NCBI GenBank assembly: GCA_963682025.1
Contig: OY821518.1
Location: 226,653,070-226,717,069, forward strand
Direction: 5' to 3'
Source: Cordilura impudica
Taxonomy: Eukaryota > Arthropoda > Insecta > Diptera > Scathophagidae
Length of the DNA: 64,000 nt
Shown one piece after another: positions 48,113-60,430 of this stretch. Made by a program: the position numbers and the translations under genes. Under the pieces are notes generated by a model. The model was not told the DNA's origin and did not search any database. It worked only from the letters and a program-made list of their open reading frames with translations. Each line of letters begins with the position of its first letter. The first letter of the stretch is position 1.

Positions 48113-50006
48113 CTAGTCTAGAACCTTGTCACCCAAAGAACTTCGTAATTTAGTACAAAGCAACCCTGCAGAAGAAAAAGCTCTTTCTGACTCGATGCTG
48201 GTTGGCGTTATTGTTTTTAAATATTTATATGCTCTTTTCAAAAATCGCCATGTGAGCCTCCATTTTCAAATAGAGCCATCTCTTTTTGAAATGTTGAAGT
48301 CAACGATTCACATCGATGCGGTATCTGTTGTGGACGTGCCATGCCATCATTTATTGCTTTATTAATTTCTTCTGCTGTTGTTAACGGCTGGACAGAAATA
48401 ATTTCAGTCACTTCGTCTTCATTCTGCAGTGAAACCTCTGGCCATTCCTCCAGTTCAAGATCTATTGAAGATAATCCTGTTATGGAGGTTGCATTCAATC
48501 TATCAAGAAGATCTACAATCAATTTACGTCACTTAATTGGTGTTGGAACTGTAATGAACTCTTTGTCGAACTGAGAAATTCTATTCAAGCCATTATGTAG
48601 GTAATACAAAAGTCCGCTTAGATCCGTGCGACGTTACTTCATTCGAGTATTTAAAGCTGCAAACAGCTTTTGACTAATAATATTATCTGCCTCCTGCAGT
48701 TTTTTCAGCGTAAAACTAATAGCGGTGTCGGCCGTAATAAGGTTAGCATCCTGACAACAAAGAGCTTCAACAGTAGCCTTTATTGGTGTTAAAGCTTCAA
48801 CAATTTCAGAAATCACTGTGATTTCATTTTGAGATATATCTATGCATATATTTAGTTTTACATCTATTAGAGCTTTCTGGACACAGTTTCTTAATAATTA
48901 AAAACGTGCTAACATCGCCAATAGACTACTCCATCTCGTCTTATAGTCTTTTATTAAAGGAATTTCTTTCCCAAAATCTTCTCGGACATATTTTTGCAAA
49001 TCATCATTTTTTGTTGGTGAGCGTTTAAACAGACATACTATTTTTTGCACTTTTTTTTATCAGTGACGCGAACGATGCTTCATTTACTTCACATGTTCGC
49101 TGATTGCTGCGATTATCTACAAATTCTCACTTTCTGAAACATTTTCCACTTCAATTTCTTCTTCTGATTCAGCACTTTCTTCCGCCTTTTTGTATAACAC
49201 GTCAATAACTGAAAGTTGTATACCGTTGTATACCGTGTGCCAAACATAATTGTTTATGCACTGATAATAACTTCCCAACTTTTGTCATAACACTGGCTCC
49301 ATCTGTCATAATAGAGACGATATCCTTATGTAATTTAATTCCATGCTCATTTAACTTTTCTACTAATAATTCAATGCACTTTTCTGCAGGCATTGTACCA
49401 GTGATTCGAACAAGACCTAAGCTCGAGAATTTTGATTCTTGTGCATGAACATTTATATTCTTGTATCGCCTATTCCTTAAAGTTGTCCATTCATCGAATG
49501 ACAGAGAAAATCGTTCTCCCGATTTCCGTTGGTCGGCAATTTCAGCTTTAACAGTCTTTCTTATTTCATTAGCGTAATCTAAAACAATTTTACAAATTGT
49601 GCTGGGTGAGGTACCAAATCCATAACAGATAAAGCTGCACGCAGATCTGAAGAACGGCATAAAATATTAAATGAAAGCTCATCTAGTGCAGTTAAACGTG
49701 AAAGAGTTGCAGGAAGCGACATTTCGTTACGCTCCAAAGAAGGAAAAAAGTTAGTTAATGTTGCAAATCTTTTTTTGGCGGTTCACCTGATGTACTTGCC
49801 ACATCAGAGTCGATTTTATTCTTTAGTTGAATTTTGTGTTTCGAAAGTAAATGAGTATGAAGATCTTTTGTCGTTCCACCTCCAATTTTTAAAACTTTTT
49901 TACAATCGCTCACCTTACACATTGCAGTCTCGCCTTTCTCATCGCGTAGGAAATGTTTCCAAACTGCTGAATTACTCCCTGAAAAATATTCTTTGTAAAC
50001 TGCCAT
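48113..50006 (-). pseudogene. hAT transposase with BED finger, several frameshifts
   Basis: Start ATG is at 50006 (MAVYKEYFSG). A BED-type zinc finger follows (AVWKHFLRDEKG, CKVSDCKKVL, HTHLLSKH). Next come LPATLSRLTALDELSFNILC, the hAT core RFSLSFDEWTTLRNRRYKNI, LVRITGTMPAEKCIELL, IVSIMTDGASVMTKVGKLL (Asp-containing motif) and LCLAHGIQ. The C-terminal part has LTTAEEINKAI and, near 48160, the dimerisation motif PTSIESERAFSSAGL..TKLRSSL, ending KVLD with TAG at 48113-48115. The frame changes several times, so it is inactive although the ends are well preserved. It belongs to the BED-containing hAT group. Confidence 0.88.
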
Positions 50007-50937
50007 TTTTATTTCAATAAGGCCATACCTAAATATAAAACAATAAATATTATTTAAAAATACCGCATTCAACTCTTAATTTTTTCAATATACTTACAGC
50101 GTATTGGTATTACGGAATGTGCTTTAGCAAATTCGATTTATGCAGTTATGTAGACAATATTTGAAGCACTATAAAAGAATTTTAATTCCACAAACCATAA
50201 TCAAATCACATTACTTTTTCAATATAATACTTACGAGTTACTAATTAACTTTAACTTGTTCTTCACAAATTCGAAAACATACTAGATACTAAAAATATAT
50301 TTTCAAAATAATTGGAAAATTGCAATCAAACAGAAAATTTAATGGCTTACTTGTCGACAAAAATTTTAATTTACCATTAGAATTCTTATATGTACAATAC
50401 AAATATACAATAATTAAAAAGAAATTCGAAAACAATGACTAAAATTTTAAATTTCTGGAACTTTAGTTGCTGTTATTAGACTCAAAGAGAAATAGTCATG
50501 ACTTACTTGTCATTCATTCCTTAAAACCAACGAATTTAAGCAGTTATTAGCTCAGAAGAAGGAGCTTGATCCACTGAGTGTTCTTAGACCTATGTCAATA
50601 GCCTACGTTAATTAGAACTCTAGTTATAGAGGTTTAGGGGAAGGAAAATATTGAAAAAATCTTGAATGCAAAGTTGATTCATAAATTCTTTTAATATATA
50701 AGATTCAAATTTTTATACTAATTGATAAAATTTCATAAAATACGTAAATCCCGGGATTACTGTACCTTAATCCCGGGATTTCGGGATTGGAAGCCCTAGT
50801 CTAGACGGAGTATAATTTAGTTATTTGTTTTAATTTTCTTAGTCTCAATTGGACCATTTTTGAACCATAACATCATATAATATTCATATCTGATATAAAT
50901 TTAAATTTATCTATAGCAAAAATAAATGATAATCTCA

Positions 50938-51590
50938 TTGTACCCTATAACACTATCAGGGTATACTGGTCAGGGTATAATGAGTTTGCGCTGATGCTTG
51001 ATGTTTCTGGCAAAAATCTATCTTTTACTATACCGACTTAGGCAGAATCCCTTTCTGAATCGATTTAGCAATGTCCGTAAGTCCGTCTGTCTGTCTGTAT
51101 ATAATTAAACTACATGTCGCAAATATTAACTTATATATTAACATATATAAAATATTAACATGTATATCGATGAAATTTTGTATGTGATATTAAAATTGGT
51201 GCAAGTCGATGTATATTCAGGCCTATTCCCCTTAAAAATAACCCCTATGAGATCGACTTAAATCGTCATGAGGTCTAAGTCACTATATAGATCTCTGTAA
51301 AATTTGGATTGAGTGTGTATATTACACCCATCAATCAGAAAGAGGCTGCTTCCCAATCACCACTAAAATCTATAAAAAAAAAACTCTGCCCAGATTTTGC
51401 TCAATTTTGGTTTGTATATGTTTTTGCAAAAAATAAGAAACTTTAAAAAATATGGTAAGGTCCGGTTAATTTTTCGAAATAGTCCCCATATAAATATAGC
51501 ATCTGAAACGAACTTTTGCAGATCTGCAGGAAAAACAAATTAATAAAATTTTCACTCAGATTTGGTTCATCCTTACTTTTATCTAAACAC
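50938..51590 (+). repeat. Repeat A, diverged copy
   Basis: Starts TTGTACCCTATAACACTATC and keeps GTTTGCGCTGATGCTTG, CGATTTAGCAATGTCCGTAA and the CATATAAATATAGCATCTGA region. The 3' end is lost. Confidence 0.7.
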
Positions 51591-52492
51591 TCTGACTCTT
51601 TCCATAAACATTTAAATTGCATACAACGAAAAATAGGGCAAATAGCTAAAACTTTAAGAAGGGTGTCAGGAATGTGAAATTTGCATAAAGAGCGTATTAG
51701 AGGTCTATGATGTTGGAATCTGGTGGAATTTAGTTCGATTAAATCACATTGAGCTTTAATGCAGCTAAAAATCTTACCATTTGCAATATTTTCAAAATAC
51801 AATTGTATACTTTCCTAATTTAACTTGTTATAAAAGCGGATTGTTTGACATGGTCTCTGGAATAAAATTGCATTTTCTTTTATTTTTAAAATTCTTAAAC
51901 GTTCTTCTCTTAAATGCCCCCATTCTACTCTCGTAAAACATTCTTCGATTAGAATTGTACTACAGTCTCTGTATAGTTTGTCCATTTAATTAAACCTAAA
52001 TGTTATTGTATAAGTTTTTTGTAAATTCATTTGGAAGGCGGTCATTATTATATGTGAATAGTGTTTTATGATGTATCATAGATTTATGTCCAAGGTATAT
52101 AAGTAACTGTATTATTTCCAGCAACAGTATATATGTTGATATAAACGTTATTTCAAAACTTTTTTGTAAGAAGAAGCGTTGTATTTGTCAACAATATCAA
52201 ACAATGTGATACCCCAAATTTGAGCACTATATGACTGAATAGATCTGTATACAAACTGAAAAAGATTCCTCTTGGCTTTCAGGCACATTTCCTGTTTTAC
52301 TTAGCCAAATGGCAACAATCTAATGCAGCCAGTCTTTTGGAAAGGCCAGCCCAATTACCATATCTCCATCCCATAGAAAATCTTTTGGGAAATTGTAGAT
52401 CGAAAAATATGGACATGAAATTACACATAAAGTCAGTCAAATTTGATTTATGTGTATTTATTACAAATATAGTAAAGTGTTCCACAAATTAA
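51591..52492. other. No gene recognised
   Basis: Contains short minus-strand frames without known domains. AT-rich. Confidence 0.45.
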
Positions 52493-53532
52493 CCCATCCA
52501 CTGACTCGTATTAATTAAAATCTATCAAAGAACCAAAGTATTGCTTAGTATATGTTTTTGAGTAAAATAATTAACTTTATCAAATATGGCAATGATCGTT
52601 CCATATGAACTTTCTTTTATAGCTGCAGGGCGCAAATTAATAACAATGTCTCTCAAACTTGGTTTATTATGATTTTCTACATCCAATTATCACCTTATCA
52701 AAGTATGGGGTATCGTATAGTCATTCTAAACCTACCATATTTTTATACCCTATACCACTATGTGGTTTGGGTATAATGACTTTGTGCTGCTGTTTGTAAC
52801 TACCAAAAATATTTGACCTCGACCCATCTTTTATTATACCGATCGGCTCAGAATCACTTTCTGAGTCGATTTAGCGATGTCCTTCCGTCCGTCCGTCCGT
52901 CCATGTGTCTATGTAAACATTTTAATCAAACTGCAGGTCGTAAATATGAATATATTTTAATGAAATTTAGTATATAAGCTTATACCGGCCATAAGATGCG
53001 CTATTAAAATTGGTGAGAATCGGCCCATGTTCAGACCTAGCCCCCATAAAAATGACCCCTACGAAATCGACATAAATTGCCATAAGATCCAAATTGTCAT
53101 ATAGATCTTACTCAAATTGGATTTGTATGCGTTCATTACATCCATTAATGAGTAGTCCAAAAATGATCCCTATGGGACAACTCTTAGTCATAGGCCTCAT
53201 ATAGAGCTGCTTCCCGATCTTCAGTTAAATCTATCAAAAAAACAAAAATATTGCACTGATTCTTCTCAAATTTTGTTTGTATATATTTTTGCAAACTACA
53301 AGAAACTTTACCAAACATGATCAAGATCGGTCCATTTTTGGACCTAGTCCCCATATAGATATAGCATCCGATATGAACTTTTTCATATCTGCAGCCAAAA
53401 AAATTAATAAAAATTCCACTCAAATTTAGTTTATGTTTATTTTCTATATCCCCTTAGTTGGACCGAAGAGATAGGGTCTTTAAACCATGGTATAGGGTAT
53501 CGGTCTAGACCGACTATAGTTTTCTTACGCAG
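52493..53532 (+). repeat. Repeat A, one 3' fragment followed by one full copy
   Basis: The fragment 52493-52742 has the 3' half of the repeat. Directly after it a full copy (52744-53532) runs from TATACCCTATACCACTATGT to the GGTCTAGACCGACTATAG end. The arrangement is head to tail, as at 32109-33597. Confidence 0.82.
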
Positions 53533-54269
53533 CATGATTCGAAAATGATGATATAGCGTATCGTATAGTGGCTCAGTCTTGTTGTTTTCCATATGACACA
53601 GGTCCACAAAATATATTAAAAATCTATACTCTTGGATCAGCGTATACTTTATTCTAGAGGTCTTTGATGAGCTGTATATTTGTATATTTGAAAAAAAGTC
53701 TAAATAAAATCTCCAATTTACTTTTTGTACTAAATTTTTATACTTGACTTGGAACTTTTATTTATAAATCAGAAACTTATACGAAGGCACTTTCCAAACT
53801 TGGCACAACAGTAGTAAAGGCAATTGGATTTAACATAAATTTTTCTAAAATTTAAAAAGTAACACTTCTTGAGATATACTTAAGTAAACTTTACATAGTG
53901 TGACTTTTGACATTCGAAAAAAAATAATAAATTTGTTATATTATAGAAGATTCTAATACATCGCGATACCTCAACTAATTTCAAAGATAACAGTAATCAT
54001 GCTAACCCACCTTTGTGAGTTTTAAATGATTTTTTTTCAGTCATATTGGAGGATCTATAAAAGATAAAGTTTTTGAATAGTTAAGCAAGGTGCATCAATT
54101 TTACTAATTGTTTATGAATTCTCAAGGGGTGAGGGAAACAGATTTTATAAATAACGCCTGGAGAATAAATAATGGAGAGCTTCTCAACTGAACAAAGAAG
54201 CAGCATAATATAATTTTATTATTTAAATCAGCAATCAATTATTTTAACGCAAAAAGCATCCGAAGCAAT
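53533..54269. other. No gene recognised
   Basis: AT-rich, with no motif or repeat that I can name. Confidence 0.45.
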
Positions 54270-54410
54270 GATTCTTTGCTTAGTCCGTCATCAGAGATTG
54301 ACCTTGAACGTGTAGAGCAAAGTGTTAACGAAACATCAGAAACATCTACCAGATGGCGTTCTGCTCAGCAAAGAAAATCTCGGAACCCACTACGGCGCCC
54401 ATCATTACGA
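54270..54410 (+). pseudogene. Possible mariner/Tc-like transposase helix-turn-helix fragment
   Basis: One frame reads SSEIDLERVEQSVNETSETS, then TRWRSAQQRKSRNPLRRPS before a stop. This loosely follows the V..SV.E.P..STR.R.Q.L.I.R..L.RIL pattern of the second DNA-binding helix in some mariner-like transposases. It is short and degenerate, so the match may be fortuitous. Confidence 0.35.
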
Positions 54411-55055
54411 AACTGAAAACGGGGGTAATTTAAGTGACATTATTTTCCATACTTAGTGTAAAAATTTCCATTTTGTATATTTTATAATCTGAAAAAAAAA
54501 AAATATGAAAAATATATATAAACAAAACGTTATTAAATTTTTAAGCCATATGGTGACTTTTGGAACAACGTGTAGCTGTTTATAGTTTCTTTTTCATGTC
54601 AAGATTCTTTTTAACCTACATATTTAGCATATAATTATATTTCTTATTGCTTATTATTTATAGGAAAACAAATTTGTATGCCCTAATTTATAAATCGTTG
54701 TTTAAGCTAGCGAAGGCATAATTACGTTAGACGGTTCCCTATTGGAGTTGTCGTACTGTGTATAATATAACAGGAGCCTAATTTTCGCAGTCGTGATAGA
54801 AATTATTCCATATCGAAATTTATTTTGATAGTGAAAATATTTCTAATTTCGTTACTCGTTACGAAAAGAAACGACCTATTTTTTCAGTATTGCAAAAGGC
54901 GGAAATAAATATATTTTACAGCACTGCATAAATGTAACAGATTAAACAGAAATGTTGGGTTTTCTACGCGTATACATTGAATCTGATTACAAATTTAAAA
55001 ATTTTATTATTTATTTATATTAATTACAATACAAACTAAATTTGTATTCTAATTT
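54411..55055. other. No gene recognised
   Basis: AT-rich, with no frames or repeats of note. Confidence 0.45.
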
Positions 55056-55059
55056 TGGG

Positions 55060-55185
55060 TCCAGGGATAAGCCGGGTGACAAAGACCATTTGGCTGGTTT
55101 TTGCAGTGACGGACCAAGGCCTCTGGTGTGAATCGAACCCACGACCCCCGCATGATAGGCAGGCATGCTACCTACTCACCGGGCG
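55060..55185 (-). repeat. tRNA-derived SINE-like sequence
   Basis: Minus strand starting near 55183: GCCCGGTGAGTAGGTAGCAT forms the A-box region. The anticodon-like arm CCTGC-CTATCAT-GCGGG has five pairs and a seven-base loop with ATC in the anticodon position. A B-box GGTTCGATTC follows. The acceptor arm does not close and a non-tRNA body (GTCACTGCAAAAACCAGCCA to CCCTGGACCC) follows, as in SINEs. It would be transcribed by RNA polymerase III if functional. Confidence 0.6.
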
Positions 55186-55289
55186 ATTAATTTATTTATT
55201 TATTTTTGTCCTAAATTTATCAAAATTAATATCTTCTTAAAACATATATATTTATTTGCACTAAAATTTTCTTTTTTCAGAATTCAGAA

Positions 55290-55870
55290 AAAAATACTCG
55301 AAAAAATCCGATACACCCCGATAAAAATGACGACAATTGTTTCAACCAAATTTGTTTAAAATATTTAAATAATTCATTAGCAGGTAGAAAAAATAAAAAG
55401 CTAATAATAAAAATAAAAAATAAATAAAAAATTAAGAAAAAAAAAGGAAAATAATTCATAAACAAAATATAAAAATTTCTCTGTGTGGTTGAAATTAAAC
55501 TGTTGTTATTCACTGAACTCGAACCTGTTTATTATTCATGTTCTATTTTTCCGCAGTACACGTGCCAGAACACGAACTTAAAATAGAGCTACACTCGAAC
55601 ATGTGTATTGTTCATGTTCTGTTTTTTTTTTTTTTTGAGAACACGAACAGAACACGATCTTAGAATATAGCTACACTCGAAACTGTGTGCTTTATCTGTG
55701 TTCGAATAAAAGAGTACGTGATAGAAACATGTTCGTGTTCACAATCAAGAATTAAAACGAAACACATTCATGATTGTGAAACACACATAACTGGCATGAA
55801 ATTAAAAATATGTGTTGGTTGTTTTAGAACAGAACATTGTGTGTTTGATGTGTGTATTTTCTTAATCTTG
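55290..55870. repeat. Repeat D, copy 2 with one part inverted relative to copy 1
   Basis: 55290-55440 matches 22120-22250 in the same orientation, but 55540-55870 matches 21770-22100 in reverse orientation. CTACACTCGAA and GAACACGAAC blocks are duplicated inside. Confidence 0.6.
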
Positions 55871-56374
55871 CTTTTTTTTCACTTAATTGGGAAAAAAGCT
55901 TTTGTACGCACTCTATTTTTCTAACGAGTAAAATTTCGGAAGATTACATTCGTTATCGAATCCCAAAATCAGAAATTTCACCACATATTATTGGTTATCG
56001 TATAAGAAAATCCCAAAAGTACAAAAATCCGCTCGTTCGAATGAAAATACGTTCGCTTGCAACTGCGCAAATTATACCCCAGGAGTAATTTTTGTACCAT
56101 TTTCATGATTTTTTTGTTGATTCTTTTGCACTCTTGTGTTTACAGTTTTAAAGAACTTAGTTTTGGAAAGAGTATTTGTAGTAAAATTCGATGACTTGAA
56201 ATACTGTTTTTGCTGATTCTTACCATAGATTTTAGTAAGTTTATCTGAGTTGCTATCGAAAAAATATTCCACAATATGGTAAATTTTACAATCGTTTTTG
56301 TACTTCTTATAATTATTGATATCGTGGTATTGTTTTACTATTAAACTCCAATAGTCCATATAATATTAATTATA
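55871..56374. other. No gene recognised; one 95-codon minus-strand frame
   Basis: The frame 56072-56359 on the minus strand (MDYWSLIVKQYHDINNYKKY start) has no known domain, and its AT-rich composition makes chance likely. Continuation past its stop into similar-looking sequence is possible but not demonstrable. Confidence 0.4.
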
Positions 56375-56718
56375 AATAGCAGATTCCAGCCCTCGAAATT
56401 CGAGTGCAAATTCTAGGAAATATTATTTTTTCATTAAATAAAGACGCAAAACAACACAAAAAACCGCTCATTTTTATTACAAACACATTAACAAATTTAA
56501 TAAACACACACATAGCATTGTATAATTTTATGTATGTGTTAGTATAAACTTTAACTGCAATTTGCTCAAAATAAAGGAAAAATTTAAAAATCTGTATATC
56601 TGCAAAACGGCTTAAAAGAAATACCTTTCAAATAATATACGTTTGGTCAAAATCGGGATAAAATGGTAGAACAAAACATCGGTCACACCAAATCGCCTAG
56701 CCTATTAATATTATAGAT
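56375..56718 (+). repeat. Repeat C, copy 3
   Basis: Matches 2040-2404 in the same orientation from AGCAGATTCCAG to CGCCTAGCCTATTAATATTA, with small indels. Confidence 0.78.
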
Positions 56719-57655
56719 AATTATATTCATCAGCAATCACATATGTTCTTAACAATATTACACACAACCTCGTCGACTTACTATTAATTACACAATAGGT
56801 CGGAAGTGTATTTAGATGGGATTTGGTATTTATAGCTTATGTGACCAATGACATTCCCTACTGAAATGGTAGAAATTCGGTTTAAATGTCATTATGTCCA
56901 ATCTAAACTTAAATTAGCCTAAGATAAATACTTCTTACCTTAACTTAATCATAATAAAATAATCAGCACAAACCAAAAATTACAACAGGGAAGAGTAGGG
57001 TATACACATATAAAACAATGTCAATTCTCAAATCCTATTACTTTCTACACTTTAACTAAGTGAAAGATAATATAAGAGAGTCTTTAATTTGCAACACAGA
57101 AACTACTCAACCCAAATAAAATAACGACGAAAAATAAAAATTATAACAATTCTTTGGAAAACTAAAGAAGCGTCATTAAGTGCTACAAACAAAACTTAAT
57201 TGTTAGAAACGCATTAACCCAAATTGGATGTTGGATATTAAATTGTGGTGCATAATTTTTTTTTATTTTTCATAAAGACAAAGCTTTGACGACGATCTTA
57301 TCAAGTGTTTTCGTTTATTAAGAAGCAAAAAAAAAATGCCTTTAGCTTTATCAACAAATTTATATTTTTTTTTTATTTTCGTTTTCAAATTAATATAAAT
57401 CAAGTGTTGTTCACTTTCTTTGAAAAATATATGTTCGTAAATCTACTTTCGAGGGCTAGAAATGTGTGTATGTATGTATGATATGTATGTTTTAGGAAAA
57501 AACCATCATCACTATTATTGTTATTCGTCATGTTGATAAATATATTAATGTTGGTCAATTGATAAGTAACTAGAATCAGATCTGAAATACGGAATTATTT
57601 AAAATGAGACAATAAGATTTGGGGTCTTATTTCATATTCGGATTCTGGATAACTG
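56719..57655. other. No gene recognised
   Basis: AT-rich. A short TGTATGTATG run lies near 57470. No supported feature. Confidence 0.45.
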
Positions 57656-59058
57656 GTAACTATACTACTGTGCGGTCAGGAAATGAGTTTTTGCTGATGT
57701 TTGTAACCAACTAATATGCCGATAATCTAAGAATTAATTGTGTGTTCATGTAAACCTTGTCATAAACTACAGCTTTCACCGGCCATAAGACGAACGCTTT
57801 GAAATTAATGAATATCGGTGCATGTTTCCGATACAAATGTCCCCTATGAGATCGACTAAAATTGCCATAAGATTCAAATTATCATATAGATCCCGATCAA
57901 ATTTTGTTTGTAGATGTTTACTATACCCATTATTTAGTAGTCCAGAAATAATACCTGTAATACAATTCTTAGTCATAGCCCCCCTATAAAGCTGCTTTCC
58001 GATCTTCACTTAAATCTATCAAAACACAATAAATATTAAACAGATTTTTCTCAAATTTGGTTTAAATATATTTTTGCAAAAAATGAGTGTCATGATAGAT
58101 CTATTTTTCAATCTAGTCCCCATATTAATTTTTTTCATATCTGCAGGCACAGAAATTAATAATATGCTACTCAAATTTGGTTTATGTTTATTTTATATAT
58201 CCAATTAGCTAGATCTAAGAACATTTCTCAAAACTCATGATATAGAGTATCGTAAAGTCGGAGTAGACCAACTATAATTTGCTTACTTGTTTTAGTATGC
58301 AGTTGTAGTGTCAATTTCTCCAGTAATTCAGATATAATACAGTGCCCAAATTAACTTCGCGGGTTACTGGATTAGCTATATACAAATTAAAAAAAACAAG
58401 TAAGAAAATTATAGTCGGTCTAGACCGACTATACGATACCCTATACCATGCGTTTAGACACCCTATCTCGTAGGTCCAACTAATTGGAAAGAGAAAATAA
58501 GCAAAACCAAATTTAAGTGCCATTTTTATTAATTTTTTTGGCTGCAGATATGAAAAAGTTCATATCGGATGTTATATTTATATGCGATGTTATATTTATA
58601 TTTGGTAAAGTCACTTATATTTTCAAAAAATATATACAAACCAAATTTGAGAAAAATCTGTGCAAAATTGTTGTTTTTTGATAGACTTAAGTGAAGATGC
58701 GAAGCAGCTCTATATGGGGCCTATGACTAGGAATTGTTCTAAATTATTATTATTTTTGGATAACTGATTAATGGATATAATACACATACAAACCCAATTT
58801 GACTTATAATTTGGAGCTTATGGCAATTTATGTCTATTTCATAGGGGTCATTTGTATTTGTATTTGCTAATTGTAGTATGATTACAAGGTTTACTTGGAC
58901 ACACAGACGGACGGACGGACATTGCTAAATCAACTCAGAAAGTGATTCTGAATCGGTCGGTATAATAAAAGATGGGTCTATGTCAAATATGTTTGGTAGT
59001 ACCAAACAGGAGCAAAACGTTATTATACCCAAACCACATAGTGGTGTAAGGTATAATT
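57656..59058. repeat. Repeat A, two copies tail to tail
   Basis: A diverged plus-strand copy (57656-58293) ends AACTATAATTTGCTTACTTG. After about 100 bp of other sequence a minus-strand copy (58395-59058) begins AACAAGTAAGAAAATTATAG and ends GTGGTGTAAGGTATAATT. The pair could form a large hairpin. Confidence 0.78.
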
Positions 59059-59059
59059 A

Positions 59060-59390
59060 TCCCACACATATCCCAAAAACAGACGCCATAACTTTGCCTG
59101 CAGATGGGACTATACTTGCCTTCTTTGGGCACAATTCTCCCATTTCAGTCCTCTATTTGGCTGGTCCCTCACTTCGGGTGTGAAGTGAACGTTACGAATC
59201 GATGCAAAAAATCGGCTTTATCGCGAAGAAACATCGCCAAGCACTCTATTGAAACATCTTCACGACGCTGTTTGGGTTTTATTGAGATCAAGCGCGGCAG
59301 CCATCCTGTGGACAGCTTTCTCATCTCCAAATTTTCAGTCAATATGCGGTGTATAACACTTTTTTAAATGCGTTTAAACTCTGCCACCCA
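59060..59390 (-). pseudogene. mariner transposase fragment
   Basis: Minus strand: SVIHRILTENLEMRKLSTGW, LPRLISIKPKQRREDVSIEC, LAMFLRDKADFLHRFVT, HFTPEV and, after a frame change, PSAGKVMASVFG. This is the mariner segment from the DNA-binding domain through the first catalytic region (IL.E.L.MRKLSARWVPRLL, then VPSAGKVMASVFWD). The Asp expected after HRFVT is lost in a small deletion. The C-terminal part is cut off by repeat A at 59058. Confidence 0.8.
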
Positions 59391-59905
59391 ATATATTATG
59401 CTCGTAACTGACTGAATAAACCCGTCGGAATCTACATTTCAGATAAAGTTATTGAATTACATAACGGTGATATATTTTGTCCATGTTTACGAATGCACTG
59501 AGATCAATGTGTGTAATTAAAATTAGTTCATTAAGTATTTTAAGTAATATTGTATGAGCGTGTTATGAGTTTCGTACTGTAATATGAGACAGAGATCTTG
59601 TGTATGAAACATCAAATAAAAATATATGAATAAATAATTTAATTTTGCTGGCTCCAAAAAAAAAAAATGGTAAACAACGTGGCGCTTTGAAACTTAAAAC
59701 ATATATTTTATAAGGTTGCTATTTTTCACCGAAGTAATTTTTTTTTTCAAATTACTGCCGCGATCTATTGGTCAGGTTGGGATGTTATGGATTTTAATTT
59801 GGTTTAGTGCAGCTTATGAATTTTACCTCGCATGTGAAATATTAATGTGTATAAGTTATATATTCAATATCGTAAAGAAAAGCACGTTAAATGTACATTT
59901 GGTGT
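59391..59905. other. No gene recognised
   Basis: May include degraded mariner N-terminus up to about 59460. The remainder is AT-rich. Confidence 0.4.
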
Positions 59906-60430
59906 GTTTACACCCTACACCCCCATATGGCGAGGGTATAATTAGTTTGTGCTGGTGTTTGAAATTACAAAAAAAAATTGACCTAGGCTCTAATGATAGC
60001 ATCAGAATCTGAGTCAATTTAACTACTTCCGTCCGACTGTTCCGATGTGTGGATGTGTAAACCTTGTACCCAAACTATAGGACGCAAATGACGATATATT
60101 TTGTTAAACTTTTGTATTGGTCGTAGCATGATTGTTGAAATCTAGCTACCTACCATATCGACTTAGATTGCCCTAATATCGAGATTAGTACATATACTAT
60201 ACTTTTATTAAATATGATTTGTGATATTTATTACACATAGAAACCACCACCCCAAAAATGAGAACGTAGGAGCAATTTTTATCATAGTCCCCATATAAGC
60301 AGCGCCCTTATATTCGCTTAAGTCTATCAAACGAATTAGAAGTGTAACATATTTTACTGAAATTTCGTTTGTAAAAGTTTTTGAAAATATAAGTGACCTG
60401 ATATGATCTTGCTCACACAGTGCAACAGCC
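59906..60430 (+). repeat. Repeat A, strongly diverged copy
   Basis: Starts TTTACACCCTACACCCCCAT and retains GGTATAATTAGTTTGTGCTG. Later parts are recognisable only in outline (ATAGTCCCCATATAAGCAGC). Confidence 0.6.

Larger units (their letters stand above)
47483..50798 (-). mobile_element. hAT transposon with matching ends and 8-bp target duplication
   Basis: The target duplication GTCTAGAC lies at 47475-47482 and 50799-50806. The terminal inverted repeat is TAGGGCTTCCAATCCCG (17 bp, perfect). ATCCCGGGAT blocks are repeated inside both ends, probably subterminal transposase-binding repeats. The transposase on the minus strand is decayed. A 263-bp inverted-repeat element sits at 47737-47999. 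Confidence 0.93.

Noticed and set aside
55118..55185. Functional tRNA gene
   Set aside because: The acceptor stem does not pair, the T-arm has a mismatch, and the anticodon loop is unusual; a SINE head or tRNA pseudogene fits better.
56072..56359. 95-codon minus-strand frame as a gene
   Set aside because: No domain, Lys/Asn-rich composition typical of AT-rich chance frames, no splice or promoter support.
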